Source: Alphaproteobacteria bacterium LSUCC0719 (GTDB lineage: Bacteria > Pseudomonadota > Alphaproteobacteria > Puniceispirillales > Puniceispirillaceae). Taken from it: 64,000 nt of DNA. Position numbers and translations under genes: made by a program. Shown one piece after another: positions 48,863-57,376 of this stretch (position 1 is the first letter of the stretch; every line of letters starts with the position of its first letter). The notes below the pieces were generated by a model. That model was not told the origin of the DNA, ran no database searches, and saw only the letters and a list, made by a program, of their open reading frames with translations. The DNA lies in contig JBFPJN010000001.1 of the NCBI GenBank assembly GCA_040839025.1, forward strand, positions 682,001 to 746,000, given 5' to 3'.

Positions 48863-50995
48863 TCATACGCTGTCGGCACGCTCGACACTCTCGACATATT
48901 TATTCGCCTGAAGAACCGCAATGATTGCCCGCATATGTTCGACGTCTTTGACTTCCAGGTCCAGTTCAAAACGGAAAAAATCCGGATTTCGGTCGGTCAG
49001 GTGAAGATTTGAAATGTTGCCACCCTGCTGGCTGATCACCGTGGCAAGCGACGCCAGTGATCCCGGTTCGTTTGTCAGCACGGTATTCAGACGCCCGTTC
49101 ACCCGGCGCAGGCTGTCCTTCTCCCACGAGACATCAAGCCACAGTTCCGGCGCGTCGGAAAACTTGCTCAGCGTTGAACAGCCGACCTTGTGGACAGTGA
49201 TGCCCTTGCCGGTGGTGAAGATGCCCACAATGGCCTCACCGGGCAGTGGATGGCAACATCTGGCAATGGTGACAGCCGTGCCGGCATCATCACCGTTGAT
49301 CTTCAGTTTCGGATGACGATTGCCATCGCGTTTCCGGTCCTTCCTGCCACGATCATTGTCAGCGACAATGTCGGGATGAAGGCGCTCCAGAACGCGGATC
49401 GGCTGCAACCTGTCCTCGCCAACCAGCGCGAAAACCTCCTCGACCCTGGTCACACCGAAGGCGGACAGCGACTGTTCCAGAGCGCGACTGCGGAACGGTC
49501 GGTCATATTCACGAAACGTCTTTTCAATCAGCGCCCGGCCAATGCGGCTGAATTCGGTCACCCGCTGCGCGCGATGGAAACGGCGAATGGCCGATTTCGC
49601 ACGCCCGGTCTTCACGAAGCTTTCCCATTCGGCGCGGGGCTTGGCCTGGCTTGATGTCAGGATATCGATCTGATCGCCATTCTGCAGCTCGGTCGCCAGC
49701 TGCCGGGTCTTGCCATTGATCCTTACACCAACACAGGTCTCGCCAATCTGCGTATGCACGGCATAGGCAAAATCCACCGCTGTCGCCCCGCGCGGCAGCG
49801 CGATCAAATCCCCCCGTGGTGTGAAGCAGAAAACCTGATCACGATAGAGGTCCATCTTGGTGTGTTCGAGGAATTCATCAGCACCAGCCTCCTCGTCGAG
49901 TAACCCGACAAGTTCCTGAACCCATCCATATTTCCGTGCGCCATGATCCTGACTGCCATCCTTGTAGTGCCAGTGCGCGGCAACCCCATGCTCGGCAACC
50001 TGATGCATCTCGGGTGTGCGGATTTGAACCTCGATACGATGGTTCTGCGGACCAAGCAGGCCGGTATGAAGCGATCTGTACCCGTTCCGTTTAGGGGTCG
50101 AGATATAGTCCTTGAACCGGCCCATCACGGTTGGGTAATTCTGATGCAGTTGGCCAAGTCCCCGGTAGCAATCCTCGACCGTCGGCACCAGAACCCGAAA
50201 GGCCACAATGTCCGCAAGCTGGTCCATTGTTACCGCCTTTGTCTGCATCTTCCGCCAGATCGAATAAGGGGATTTCAGGCGGCCTGTCACACTGCATTCG
50301 ATGCCAATCTGTTCAAGCGTTGCCTGCAGCTCGACAGAAATCGTGGGAATGGTGATCTCGGCTTCGGTCGTCAGGAATTCCAGACGGGTCAGAATGCTCT
50401 GCCGCATTTCCCCGTTCAACACCTCGAACGCGCTGTCTTCCAGCTCGTTCTGGATTTTGGTCAGCCCGATCCGTTCGGCCAGCGGCGCATAGATATCCAT
50501 CGTCTCGCGGGCGATCCGGGTCTGCTTTTCCGGCTTTGGAATGAAGGACAGTGTACGCATGTTGTGCGTCCGGTCGGCAAGCTTGACCATCAGGACGCGC
50601 ACATCCTCGCTCATCGCCAGCAGCAATTTGCGAAAATTCTCGGCCTGGGCGCTGCTTGGCAGCGACTTGATCGCCAGCCGCGTCAGCTTTGTCACACCAT
50701 CGACAAGCTGCGCGACATCACCGCCGAATTCCCTGTCGAGGGTCTCCAGCGTTACGTCGCAATCCTCGACGGTGTCATGAAGCAATGCTGTGATAATGCT
50801 GTCTTCATCGAGATGCATATCCAGCAGAATATGCGCGACAGCAATCGGATGCGTGTAATATGGCTCGCCAGAGGCCCGGACCTGGCCATCATGAGCGTTT
50901 CTGCCGAATTCGAACGCGCGCGCAAGGCGGTCAGCATCAACCGCCGCGTGATAGGCACGCATCTTTTCGATAATGGGATCAGCCGTTCCGATCAT
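48863..50995 (-). CDS. spoT: Bifunctional (p)ppGpp synthetase/hydrolase
   Basis: The protein has about 710 residues. An HD hydrolase domain (LLHDTVED near residue 75) is followed by the synthetase domain with GRFKDYISTPKRNGYRSLHT. RFKD is the RxKD form found in bifunctional Rel/SpoT enzymes. A TGS domain (VFCFTPRGDLIALPRGATAV) and a C-terminal ACT domain follow. It makes and degrades the alarmone in the stringent response. The ATG at 50995 has AGGG just upstream. rpoZ precedes it, as is usual. Confidence 0.95.
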   Translation of the reverse strand: MIGTADPIIEKMRAYHAAVDADRLARAFEFGRNAHDGQVRASGEPYYTHPIAVAHILLDMHLDEDSIITALLHDTVEDCDVTLETLDREFGGDVAQLVDGVTKLTRLAIKSLPSSAQAENFRKLLLAMSEDVRVLMVKLADRTHNMRTLSFIPKPEKQTRIARETMDIYAPLAERIGLTKIQNELEDSAFEVLNGEMRQSILTRLEFLTTEAEITIPTISVELQATLEQIGIECSVTGRLKSPYSIWRKMQTKAVTMDQLADIVAFRVLVPTVEDCYRGLGQLHQNYPTVMGRFKDYISTPKRNGYRSLHTGLLGPQNHRIEVQIRTPEMHQVAEHGVAAHWHYKDGSQDHGARKYGWVQELVGLLDEEAGADEFLEHTKMDLYRDQVFCFTPRGDLIALPRGATAVDFAYAVHTQIGETCVGVRINGKTRQLATELQNGDQIDILTSSQAKPRAEWESFVKTGRAKSAIRRFHRAQRVTEFSRIGRALIEKTFREYDRPFRSRALEQSLSAFGVTRVEEVFALVGEDRLQPIRVLERLHPDIVADNDRGRKDRKRDGNRHPKLKINGDDAGTAVTIARCCHPLPGEAIVGIFTTGKGITVHKVGCSTLSKFSDAPELWLDVSWEKDSLRRVNGRLNTVLTNEPGSLASLATVISQQGGNISNLHLTDRNPDFFRFELDLEVKDVEHMRAIIAVLQANKYVESVERADSV

Positions 50996-51057
50996 TGCCC
51001 TGTCGACAAGTGAAAAGCCGGCAGAACGCACAACCCGCGCATGCCCGGCGAAGAGGC

Positions 51058-51465
51058 TTAATCTTCGCCTGTCACCTGAGTAAGGTCAACATCCTCGAAG
51101 CCAGGCTCACTGTCGGCGGGTGAACTGATATGCATGCCGACCTCTGCGCCCTCGGCCTCGCTGTAATCACCAATCATTTCGGACAGGTCAACATCGACAG
51201 CGGACTGGGCTTCGACAAGCAGTTCGGGCTCTTCCTGTGCAGACAGGCGCTGCAGCTTCTTCACAATGCCATCGTTCAACCCGTTGAAATCAACCGACTC
51301 AGCCGCGATTTCGCGAAGGGCGATAACCGGATTCTTGTCGTTGTCGCGCTCAAGCGTTGGCAGATCGCCTTTCATGATGCCGCGTGCCCGCTGGGCGGCC
51401 GTCATCACGAGATCAAACCTGTTGGGAATTTTCTCGATACAGTCTTCTACGGTAACACGTGCCAT
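51058..51465 (-). CDS. rpoZ: RNA polymerase omega subunit
   Basis: The protein has 135 residues. The omega core is [27 protein letters not shown] and [10 protein letters not shown] in the first 60 residues. The remaining half is acidic and poorly conserved, as in other alphaproteobacterial omega subunits. The ATG at 51465 has GGGAG upstream; the in-frame ATG at 51573 is outside the conserved domain. Omega helps assemble RNA polymerase and, with beta-prime, forms a ppGpp site in many bacteria, which fits the neighbouring spoT. Confidence 0.95.
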   Translation of the reverse strand: MARVTVEDCIEKIPNRFDLVMTAAQRARGIMKGDLPTLERDNDKNPVIALREIAAESVDFNGLNDGIVKKLQRLSAQEEPELLVEAQSAVDVDLSEMIGDYSEAEGAEVGMHISSPADSEPGFEDVDLTQVTGED

Positions 51466-51639
51466 TATGATCTCCCGTCTTCGCGCCAGACCCCCGCGCC
51501 ACCAAAGCAAACACGCTTTGCAGGACAGGTCGGCGTCACCCGGTATGTGAAACGAACCGGTGATGTAACGCAAATCCGCGGCCCGCGCAAGTCGAAGCGT
51601 ACATTTGGAGGACTTATGAGAAGACTTATTGAGGACAGC

Positions 51640-52164
51640 CTATGACGGCATGCGCCGGATCACCTGATCTCCGGGAAGTGACGAGACCAGATCTGCAATC
51701 CCCCTTCCCGTCGACGGATGCACATAATCCGGTGCCACATCCTGAAGCGGCAACAGCACAAAGGCCCGTTGATGCATGCGGGGATGCGGCAGCGTGATCT
51801 GATCGTCCTGATGTCGAATGCCGCCGAAATCCAGAAGGTCCAGATCAAGAACCCGTGCTTCGTTCCTGACCATTCTCACCCGCCCGAAACGGGCCTCAAT
51901 GCGATGCAGAGCCTGCAGGGTATCATGCATTGACAGCTCGGTCCAGGCCGCGATAACGGCGTTGGTAAACCAGGGCTGGTCCGTCAACGGCACAGGCGCT
52001 GTCTCAAACCAGGCAGATACGCTGATGGACACAATACCGGCATCGGCAAACATCGCGATCGCGGCCTCGCACCCTTCGCGCGACGTTTCAAACCCGTCAG
52101 GAACAAGATTGGCACCAATGCCAATCAGGATCGCGGTAGAGGTGGTGTTTTCAGATGATGACAT
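51640..52164 (-). CDS. folK: 6-hydroxymethyl-7,8-dihydropterin pyrophosphokinase
   Basis: The protein has 174 residues. The HPPK motifs are IGIGANL at the start, SAWFETAPV and WFTNAVIAA, and the signature region around RVLDLDLLDFGG with HPRMHQRAFVLLPLQDVAP. It phosphorylates the pterin before dihydropteroate synthesis on the folate pathway. No folB or folP is adjacent. It diverges from the NYN-domain gene. Confidence 0.95.
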   Translation of the reverse strand: MSSSENTTSTAILIGIGANLVPDGFETSREGCEAAIAMFADAGIVSISVSAWFETAPVPLTDQPWFTNAVIAAWTELSMHDTLQALHRIEARFGRVRMVRNEARVLDLDLLDFGGIRHQDDQITLPHPRMHQRAFVLLPLQDVAPDYVHPSTGRGIADLVSSLPGDQVIRRMPS

Positions 52165-52403
52165 AAAAGCTCTCTGGCTGGTTTTTGGCAGAATTGTTAG
52201 CGGTTCGTGCCGTAATCATACAGTTTGATCAATTTATTTATGAATTCTTTACAATTTGAAATGGCATGGAGTAATGTTCTGACATTACCAAACCAGCTTA
52301 TTAATCGAATCGATAATGTCGTTGCGTAAAAGCATCCAATAGACCGAACCGAATTTCCGCCGCAGGCAAAGACATTTTCTGATTAAATTAAAAGGAAATT
52401 GCC
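52165..52403. promoter_or_regulatory. A+T-rich divergent promoter region with palindrome
   Basis: These 239 bases separate folK from the NYN-domain gene and are far richer in A+T than their surroundings. A perfect inverted repeat, GTAATGT (52271-52277) with ACATTAC (52282-52288), lies near the middle and could be an operator or a small hairpin. Promoter boxes cannot be placed with confidence. Confidence 0.45.
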
Positions 52404-52988
52404 GTGACAAACACCCCTTCAAACACCCCCTTACCCGAACGAACCGTACTGTTTATCGACGGATCGAACTTCTATGCAGCCGCGCGCGCCCTTGGCATGG
52501 ATATCGACTATGCGCGGATGCGCTCCCACTTCGCCGCAAACGCCAATCTGATCCGGGCCTGCTACTATACCGCCCTTCCCGAGGATCAGGAATATTCACC
52601 ATTGCGGCCATTGATCGACTGGCTTGACTATAACGGCTATTCGGTCGTCAGCAAGCTGACCCGCGAATTCACCGACCCCGATACCGGCAAACGTCGTGTG
52701 AAGGGAAATATGGATATGGAAATCGCACTGGATATGCTGCGCTTGGCACCGAAGATCGAGCATGCCATCCTGTTTTCCGGTGATGGTGATTTCTGTCGTC
52801 TTCTCGAGGATGTTCAGGGCATGGCCGTGCGGGTGACTGTTGTCTCGACGACAAAGACTTCGCCGCCGATGGCCGCCGACTCGCTTCGCCGGATGGCTGA
52901 CGAGTTCATCGAAATGGAAGACCTTCGTGAATTCATCACCAGGCCGCCGCGCCCCAAGGTTGAAAGCGAAGACGACGACGACAGCTGA
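52404..52988 (+). CDS. NYN-domain (LabA/DUF88) putative ribonuclease
   Basis: The protein has 194 residues. The NYN (PIN-like) fold is shown by TVLFIDGSNFY with Asp19, KGNMDMEIALDML, and LFSGDGDFCRLLE, which together give the acidic metal site expected of an RNase. An acidic, disordered tail (about residues 180-194, ending SEDDDDS) follows. The start codon is GTG at 52404 with AAGGA 8 bases upstream. The family's exact RNA target is unknown. The uracil-DNA glycosylase gene begins 26 bases later on the same strand. Confidence 0.88.
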   Translation: MTNTPSNTPLPERTVLFIDGSNFYAAARALGMDIDYARMRSHFAANANLIRACYYTALPEDQEYSPLRPLIDWLDYNGYSVVSKLTREFTDPDTGKRRVKGNMDMEIALDMLRLAPKIEHAILFSGDGDFCRLLEDVQGMAVRVTVVSTTKTSPPMAADSLRRMADEFIEMEDLREFITRPPRPKVESEDDDDS

Positions 52989-53014
52989 CAAGCGATGTGT
53001 AGAGGGGGACGAAT

Positions 53015-53674
53015 GTGACGTGCTTTATTCCCCCCTCGGCAGATTGCAGTCATTGCAAGCGCCTCGTCGAGTTGAGACATCGTTGCCGACAGCAGGAACC
53101 TTCATGGCATAACGCGCCTGTCGAATCGCTGGGTGCCATTTCGGCGCGCATTCTGATCGTCGGGCTGGCACCCGGTCTGCGCGGTGCCAACCGCACTGGC
53201 CGCCCCTTTACCGGCGATTCAGCCGGTGGGTATCTGTTTGCCATGCTGCGTCGTTTCGGCCTGGCAAAAGGTGATTATCGTGATGATGGCAATGACGACA
53301 TCCAGCTGATCGATGTTCGGATCACCAACGCTGTGCGCTGTCTTCCGCCCGCAAACAAGCCTGTCGCCGCCGAAATCAATGCCTGCCGACCCTTTCTGGC
53401 GGCAGAGATCAATGCGATGCCGCGTCTTGACACAATCCTGACCATGGGGCGACTTGCGCATGACGCCACCCTGCGCGGGCTCGGGATCCGGCCCACCACC
53501 CTGCCATTCGCACATGGCGCCAGCCAGACGGCTGTCACAGACCGCGGGCATCTCACCGTGGTAAGTTCCTATCACTGCTCGCGTTACAACACCCAGACAC
53601 GACGTCTGACGGATGCGATGTTTGCCGATATTTTCCGGATGATCACCGGACAGCCCGGCAATACCGGACACTAG
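53015..53674 (+). CDS. Uracil-DNA glycosylase, family 5 (UdgB type)
   Basis: The protein has 219 residues. Motif A is [20 protein letters not shown], typical of family 5 and lacking the usual catalytic Asp or Asn of families 1 and 4. Four cysteines at 11, 14, 109 and 124 (CSHC, VRC, NAC) fit the iron-sulfur cluster of these enzymes. The C-terminal loop is [14 protein letters not shown]. The enzyme removes uracil and related deaminated bases from DNA. The start is GTG at 53015 with GAGGGGG upstream. Its stop shares a CTAG with the convergent smpB. Confidence 0.9.
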   Translation: MTCFIPPSADCSHCKRLVELRHRCRQQEPSWHNAPVESLGAISARILIVGLAPGLRGANRTGRPFTGDSAGGYLFAMLRRFGLAKGDYRDDGNDDIQLIDVRITNAVRCLPPANKPVAAEINACRPFLAAEINAMPRLDTILTMGRLAHDATLRGLGIRPTTLPFAHGASQTAVTDRGHLTVVSSYHCSRYNTQTRRLTDAMFADIFRMITGQPGNTGH

Positions 53675-54138
53675 CCCTTGCTGCGAAGAAGCCGTGCCTT
53701 GTCGCGGCCCCAGTCGCGATCCTTTGCCGCCTGCCGCTTGTCCTGCTTGCGCCGTCCCTTGGCAAGCCCGATCTGTATCTTCGCACGCCCCCGGTCGTTG
53801 AAATACAGCACCAGCGGAACAAGCGTCATTCCCTCGCGCCGGATCAGCCCCAGAAGCTTGTTCCGTTCCCGCGTCTTGACCAGCAATTCGCGAGGTCGGC
53901 GGGGTTCGTGGTTTTCACGCGCCGGTTCATAGATCGGAATGTTGGCGTTGAATAGCATCAACCTGCCCTTGTCCTCGCCGGCATAGCTCTCGGCGATGCT
54001 GGCACGGCCTGTGCGAAGCGATTTGACCTCACTGCCCGTCAGCACCAGACCGGCCTCGATCTGTTCCTGAATCTCATATTCATGTCTGGCGCGTCGGTTC
54101 TCGGCGACGCGGCCGGTCGTTATGTGCCCCTTGGCCAT
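53671..54138 (-). CDS. smpB: SsrA-binding protein
   Basis: The protein has 155 residues. The core has [20 protein letters not shown] and [14 protein letters not shown], then [15 protein letters not shown], and the basic tail [24 protein letters not shown] that enters the ribosomal mRNA channel. SmpB delivers tmRNA to stalled ribosomes. The ATG at 54138 follows a GGGAATGG sequence; a start at 54291 would lie inside dapA. It follows dapA, a common alphaproteobacterial order. Confidence 0.96.
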   Translation of the reverse strand: MAKGHITTGRVAENRRARHEYEIQEQIEAGLVLTGSEVKSLRTGRASIAESYAGEDKGRLMLFNANIPIYEPARENHEPRRPRELLVKTRERNKLLGLIRREGMTLVPLVLYFNDRGRAKIQIGLAKGRRKQDKRQAAKDRDWGRDKARLLRSKG

Positions 54139-54194
54139 GGATCCATTCCCGCCAGTCGCACCGGCACCGTCCCGGCCATGCCGGGATCCAGCAT

Positions 54195-55097
54195 CTAGTT
54201 GATCAGTCCGGCGCCACGAAGCGCCGAAGTTACACGAGCCTTGCTTGACTCGGCAATCTCGCACAAGGGAAGCCGTGTTTCGGAACCACACAGACCCAGC
54301 AGCTCGGCTGCATATTTGACAGGCCCCGGACTGGCTTCACAGAACATGGCGTCATGCACCGCAATCATCCGGTTGTTGATTTGCTGCGCGGTTTTCACAT
54401 CGCCAGCCTGCCAGGCGTTATGCATATCGGCCATCTGGCGCGGCGCGATGTTCGACGTAACCGAAATCGCGCCATGTCCCCCACCGGCAAGATAGGGAAG
54501 TGTTGTCGCGTCCTCACCCGACAGCTGGGCAAAGCCGTTGCCAAGCGTGTTCAGGATCCGCGGCGGACGCCCGACATCCGAAGTGGCATCCTTGATCCCG
54601 ACGATGTTGGGGAATGCGCCGGCCATCCGGGCCAGATTATCATCATCAACGCGGACAATCGACCGACCCGGAATATCATAGACAATCACCGCCACATCAA
54701 CAGCTTCAGCAACGGCGGTGAAATGGCGATACAGGCCTTCCTGGGTCGGTTTGTTGTAATAGGGGCTGACGATCAGCACGCCATCGGCACCGGCTGCCGC
54801 GGCATGTTTTGCCAGCCGTACCGCTTCGGCAGTGCTGTTCGACCCGGCACCGGCAATCACCGGCACGCGGCCCGCCGCCTGGTCGATGCACAATTCGACA
54901 ACGCGATCATGTTCATCATGCGACAGCGTCGGCGATTCCCCGGTTGTGCCGACAGGTACAAGCCCATGCGTTCCATTCTGGATCTGGAATTCGACAAGTT
55001 TTCGGAACGCATCCTCATCAACCCGGCCATTGCTGAACGGCGTGATCAGCGCGGTATAGGATCCGGCAAAGGCCGGCATGGCAGTATCTTGTGACAT
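54195..55097 (-). CDS. dapA: 4-hydroxy-tetrahydrodipicolinate synthase
   Basis: This is a TIM-barrel protein of 300 residues. The Schiff-base lysine is K169 ([10 protein letters not shown]), the catalytic Tyr is Y140 in VIVYDIPGR, and the substrate loop is [14 protein letters not shown]. It condenses pyruvate with aspartate semialdehyde on the lysine and diaminopimelate pathway. VYDIPGR carries Asp where most DapA proteins have Asn. The ATG at 55097 has AGGA 9 bases upstream. It diverges from the second threonine-dehydratase-type gene. Confidence 0.93.
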   Translation of the reverse strand: MSQDTAMPAFAGSYTALITPFSNGRVDEDAFRKLVEFQIQNGTHGLVPVGTTGESPTLSHDEHDRVVELCIDQAAGRVPVIAGAGSNSTAEAVRLAKHAAAAGADGVLIVSPYYNKPTQEGLYRHFTAVAEAVDVAVIVYDIPGRSIVRVDDDNLARMAGAFPNIVGIKDATSDVGRPPRILNTLGNGFAQLSGEDATTLPYLAGGGHGAISVTSNIAPRQMADMHNAWQAGDVKTAQQINNRMIAVHDAMFCEASPGPVKYAAELLGLCGSETRLPLCEIAESSKARVTSALRGAGLIN

Positions 55098-55321
55098 CGG
55101 ATGGTTCCTGTGTTCCCTATTGAGGGCCCAAAATAGGCCCGCCCCGTTGGGATGACAAGTCCGCATTCGGCGCTGATCGCCAAGACAGCCCCACCGCCGT
55201 CAGCTTCCCGGTTGCTCCGTCCTGCCGCCACAGCTAGGCTTTGCATTACCACCCGTCAGCAGACCGGGCCGGCCAGATTACATTATACGATCACAGCACA
55301 TTACATGATCAGGACAAAGGC

Positions 55322-56317
55322 ATGACAAATCAGATCCGCCCCGCCATCGGCATTGACGACATCCGCACTGCCGCCGCACGCATTGCCCCCTTTACCGTGC
55401 GCACGCCTCTTGTTGAATCACCACGGCTGAATGACTGGCTTGGGTTCCGGTTGCTGGTCAAGGCGGAATGCCTCCAGTATACCGGCTCGTTCAAGCTTCG
55501 CGGTGCCACCAACACGGTGATGAGCCTGCCGGACAGCGTCACCGATGTTGTCGCCTATTCCAGCGGCAACCACGCCCAGGCGGTTGCCCGTGCGGCCAGC
55601 CTTCGTGGGATGCGCGCCGTGATCGTGATGCCTGCCGATGCGCCGGCGATGAAGATTGAAGGCACCAGAGCCTATGGTGCCGAGGTGGTGACCTATGACC
55701 GCTACACCGAAAATCGCGAGGCCATTGGCGGTGCCATTGCGGCCGAACGTGGGGCGGAACTGATCCCGCCTTTCGAGGATGTCAGGGTCATGGCGGGTCA
55801 GGGAACAATCGGTCTGGAAATCGCGCAGCAATGTACCGAAATGGGTGTGAAACCCGACCATGTCGTCAGCTGTTGTGGTGGTGGCGGACTGATCGCCGGG
55901 GTCAGCCTTGCCATCCGTTCAGAGATACCGACAGCCAGAATCTGGGCCGCCGAGCCGGCCGATTTTGACGATACCATCCGTTCGCTTGCCAGCGGCAGGA
56001 TTGAACATGTCCACCCCGAGGCGCGCTCGATCTGCGATGCGGTGGTTACCCCGGCGCCCGGCGATATGACGTTCGCCATCAACCGCACAACGCTGGCGGG
56101 TGGATTTGGGGTCAGCGACGATCTGGTGCTTCAGGTCATGGCCACGGCTTTCAAACATCTGAAGCTGGTGATCGAACCGGGAGGCGCGGTGGCGCTGGCT
56201 GCCGCGCTCGACCGCCGCCTGCCCGCCGATACAGCCTGCGCCGTAGTGGTCGCGTCTGGCGGGAATGTCGATGCCGAGATGTTCAGGCGCGCTCTGGACG
56301 CCGGCCCCCTGATCTAG
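55322..56317 (+). CDS. Threonine dehydratase / serine racemase-type PLP enzyme without ACT domain
   Basis: The protein has 331 residues. The PLP lysine is K58 (TGSFKLRGA), SSGNHAQAVARAASL and CGGGGLIAGVSLAI are family loops, and SGGNVDAEMF ends the fold. Unlike the gene at 39505 it has no ACT domain. It could be a catabolic threonine dehydratase, a serine racemase/dehydratase or a hydroxyaspartate ammonia-lyase, and the sequence alone does not decide. The ATG at 55322 has AAAGG upstream; the in-frame ATG at 55241 is too far out. It borders the decayed mobile region. Confidence 0.87.
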   Translation: MTNQIRPAIGIDDIRTAAARIAPFTVRTPLVESPRLNDWLGFRLLVKAECLQYTGSFKLRGATNTVMSLPDSVTDVVAYSSGNHAQAVARAASLRGMRAVIVMPADAPAMKIEGTRAYGAEVVTYDRYTENREAIGGAIAAERGAELIPPFEDVRVMAGQGTIGLEIAQQCTEMGVKPDHVVSCCGGGGLIAGVSLAIRSEIPTARIWAAEPADFDDTIRSLASGRIEHVHPEARSICDAVVTPAPGDMTFAINRTTLAGGFGVSDDLVLQVMATAFKHLKLVIEPGGAVALAAALDRRLPADTACAVVVASGGNVDAEMFRRALDAGPLI

Positions 56318-56387
56318 AGCCTGGTCTCTTCCCGACCCAGGCTCCGTCCCTTGGGGCGAAGCCGCGATGTCTTTTGGTGAAGTTTTT

Positions 56388-56621
56388 TTACCGGAAGAGT
56401 TTGGCGTGGGAGCCGATGCGGGCCAGACGCAGATCGTCGTCGACCGCGCCGGTGGCGCCGCGCCTGACGGTGATCGGGAAGACGCAGTCCCAGCAGATGT
56501 CGGTGACCGGGTTGACGAAGCGGCCGGTGCAGACCTGCGCGCGGGCCTGCGTGGTCAGGGCCAGCACCACCAGCCAGCCAGCGAGGATGATCACAAACGG
56601 CTTCAGGACAGGACGGATCAT
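56388..56621 (-). pseudogene. traU: N-terminal fragment of traU (F-type conjugation pilus assembly)
   Basis: The frame codes for 77 residues, against about 330 for TraU. A signal sequence (residues 1-28, FVIILAGWLVVLALTT) is followed by CTGRFVNPVTDICWDCVFPI, which matches the hallmark opening of mature TraU. After residue 52 the similarity stops. The last 17 residues (DDLRLARIGSHAKLF) instead resemble the C-terminus of RelE/YafQ-type toxins, so the gene seems broken by a deletion joining two genes. A ribosome site, GGGAGG, precedes the ATG at 56621. This is a relic of a conjugative element. Confidence 0.72.
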
Positions 56622-56629
56622 GACGCGCC
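56616..56629. repeat. 14-bp direct repeat, left copy
   Basis: GATCATGACGCGCC overlaps the start codon of the traU fragment. The identical copy at 57215-57228 overlaps the end of the remnant that once preceded traU. Together they bracket the brnT-brnA cassette. Confidence 0.7.
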
Positions 56630-56673
56630 TCCCTGACAGAGGTGAAAATCCGCACAACGCACGGGAACGTGAA

Positions 56674-56708
56674 TTGAGAGCCTATTTTTTATATTTATGT
56701 TTAATCTG
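56674..56708 (+). promoter_or_regulatory. Promoter of brnT-brnA, probably giving a leaderless transcript
   Basis: TTGAGA (56674-56679) and TATGTT (56696-56701) are 16 bases apart in an A+T-rich stretch. Only six bases separate the -10 box from the GTG at 56708, so the transcript would start at or near the start codon. No ribosome site is visible there. Confidence 0.5.
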
Positions 56709-56998
56709 TGGATCGGATCGGCGAATACCTCTATGAATGGGATGAGGACAAACGTCGGAGGACGCTGCAGGACCGCGGTGTCGATTTTGCCGACATGGCA
56801 TTTTTTGACTGGGAGGCGGCCCTCACACGAACGGATGTTCGCCGTGACTATGGCGAGACGAGGTCTTCTTCGATTGGCTTTATCAAAGAACGCCTCCACG
56901 TCTGTATCTGGTGCTGGCGCGGGGATGCGATCCGGGTCATCTCTCTGAGAAAGGCAAATGCGGATGAACGGGAACGGTACCGAAAAATCATACGTTGA
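56708..56998 (+). CDS. brnT: BrnT family type II toxin
   Basis: The protein has 96 residues. The BrnT pattern is clear: YEWDEDKRRRTLQDRGVDF near the start, then ALTRTDVRRDYGE, and the C-terminal IRVISLRKANADERERYRK. BrnT is a RelE-like ribonuclease that stops translation. The start is GTG at 56708, since a TAA lies in frame just before it. brnA overlaps its end by 41 bases. The module looks intact, while everything around it is broken. Confidence 0.87.
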   Translation: MDRIGEYLYEWDEDKRRRTLQDRGVDFADMAFFDWEAALTRTDVRRDYGETRSSSIGFIKERLHVCIWCWRGDAIRVISLRKANADERERYRKIIR

Positions 56999-57197
56999 TG
57001 ATGATGGCGAGGCTCTGGAGCTTGACGATGCCTGGTTTGCCAAGGCGGTCCGTGGTCGGCCAAGGCTGCCGAGCGAAAAGCGCAAGAAGCAGATATCGAT
57101 CCTCCTCGACCCCGACGTGATCGCCCATTTCAAGAAGGACGGTCGCGGATGGCAGACGCGGATCAATGCCGCCCTCAGGAAGGTTGCGGGTCTGTAA
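56958..57197 (+). CDS. brnA: BrnA family antitoxin
   Basis: The protein has 79 residues. The C-terminal ribbon-helix-helix is KKQISILLDPDVIAHFKKDGRGWQTRINAALR, split here by its parts: ISILLDPDVIAHF is the strand and first helix, and GWQTRINAALRKVAGL is the second. The N-terminal half (DDAWFAKAVRGRPRLPS) wraps the toxin. It binds BrnT and represses the operon. The ATG at 56958 has AAAGG upstream; an ATG at 56964 is the alternative. Overlap with brnT ensures coupled translation. Confidence 0.88.
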   Translation: MRMNGNGTEKSYVDDDGEALELDDAWFAKAVRGRPRLPSEKRKKQISILLDPDVIAHFKKDGRGWQTRINAALRKVAGL

Positions 57198-57214
57198 CCT
57201 GCTGTCGGTCTCGC

Positions 57215-57228
57215 GATCATGACGCGCC
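57215..57228. repeat. 14-bp direct repeat, right copy
   Basis: This copy is identical to 56616-56629 (GATCATGACGCGCC), 599 bases further on. On the minus strand it contains the last codons and stop of the remnant gene and, by overlap, an ATG that would have been the original traU start. Confidence 0.7.
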
Positions 57229-57375
57229 CCTGCACCAGTTCGGTTTGCCCGTGAAGGGCCACCAGTGGCGGGCATGACCGCTTCTGACCATCACCGTCCC
57301 GAGATCGGGACCGGAGAGGCCCGGATGCGCCGGTGAGGTCGCCCTGATACGGACCAGCAGGCGTCCGTACCGGTA
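57217..57375 (-). pseudogene. C-terminal remnant of an unidentified conjugation gene upstream of traU
   Basis: On the minus strand about 52 codons read SYRYGRLLVRIRAT to HWWPFTGKPNWCRGAS and stop. The stop (TGA) overlaps an ATG in exactly the context found at the traU fragment's start, so this gene very likely ended where traU began before the brnTA cassette separated them. I do not recognise the protein. At about 57375 the sequence gives way to RTX coding on the other strand. Confidence 0.45.
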
Positions 57376-57376
57376 A

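Noticed and set aside
56314-56655. Minus-strand frame of 113 codons ending at the dehydratase stop
   Set aside because: It overlaps the traU fragment in another frame and is rich in Arg, His and Pro. Its tail SRLRPKGRSLGREE is curious but I cannot link it to a family.
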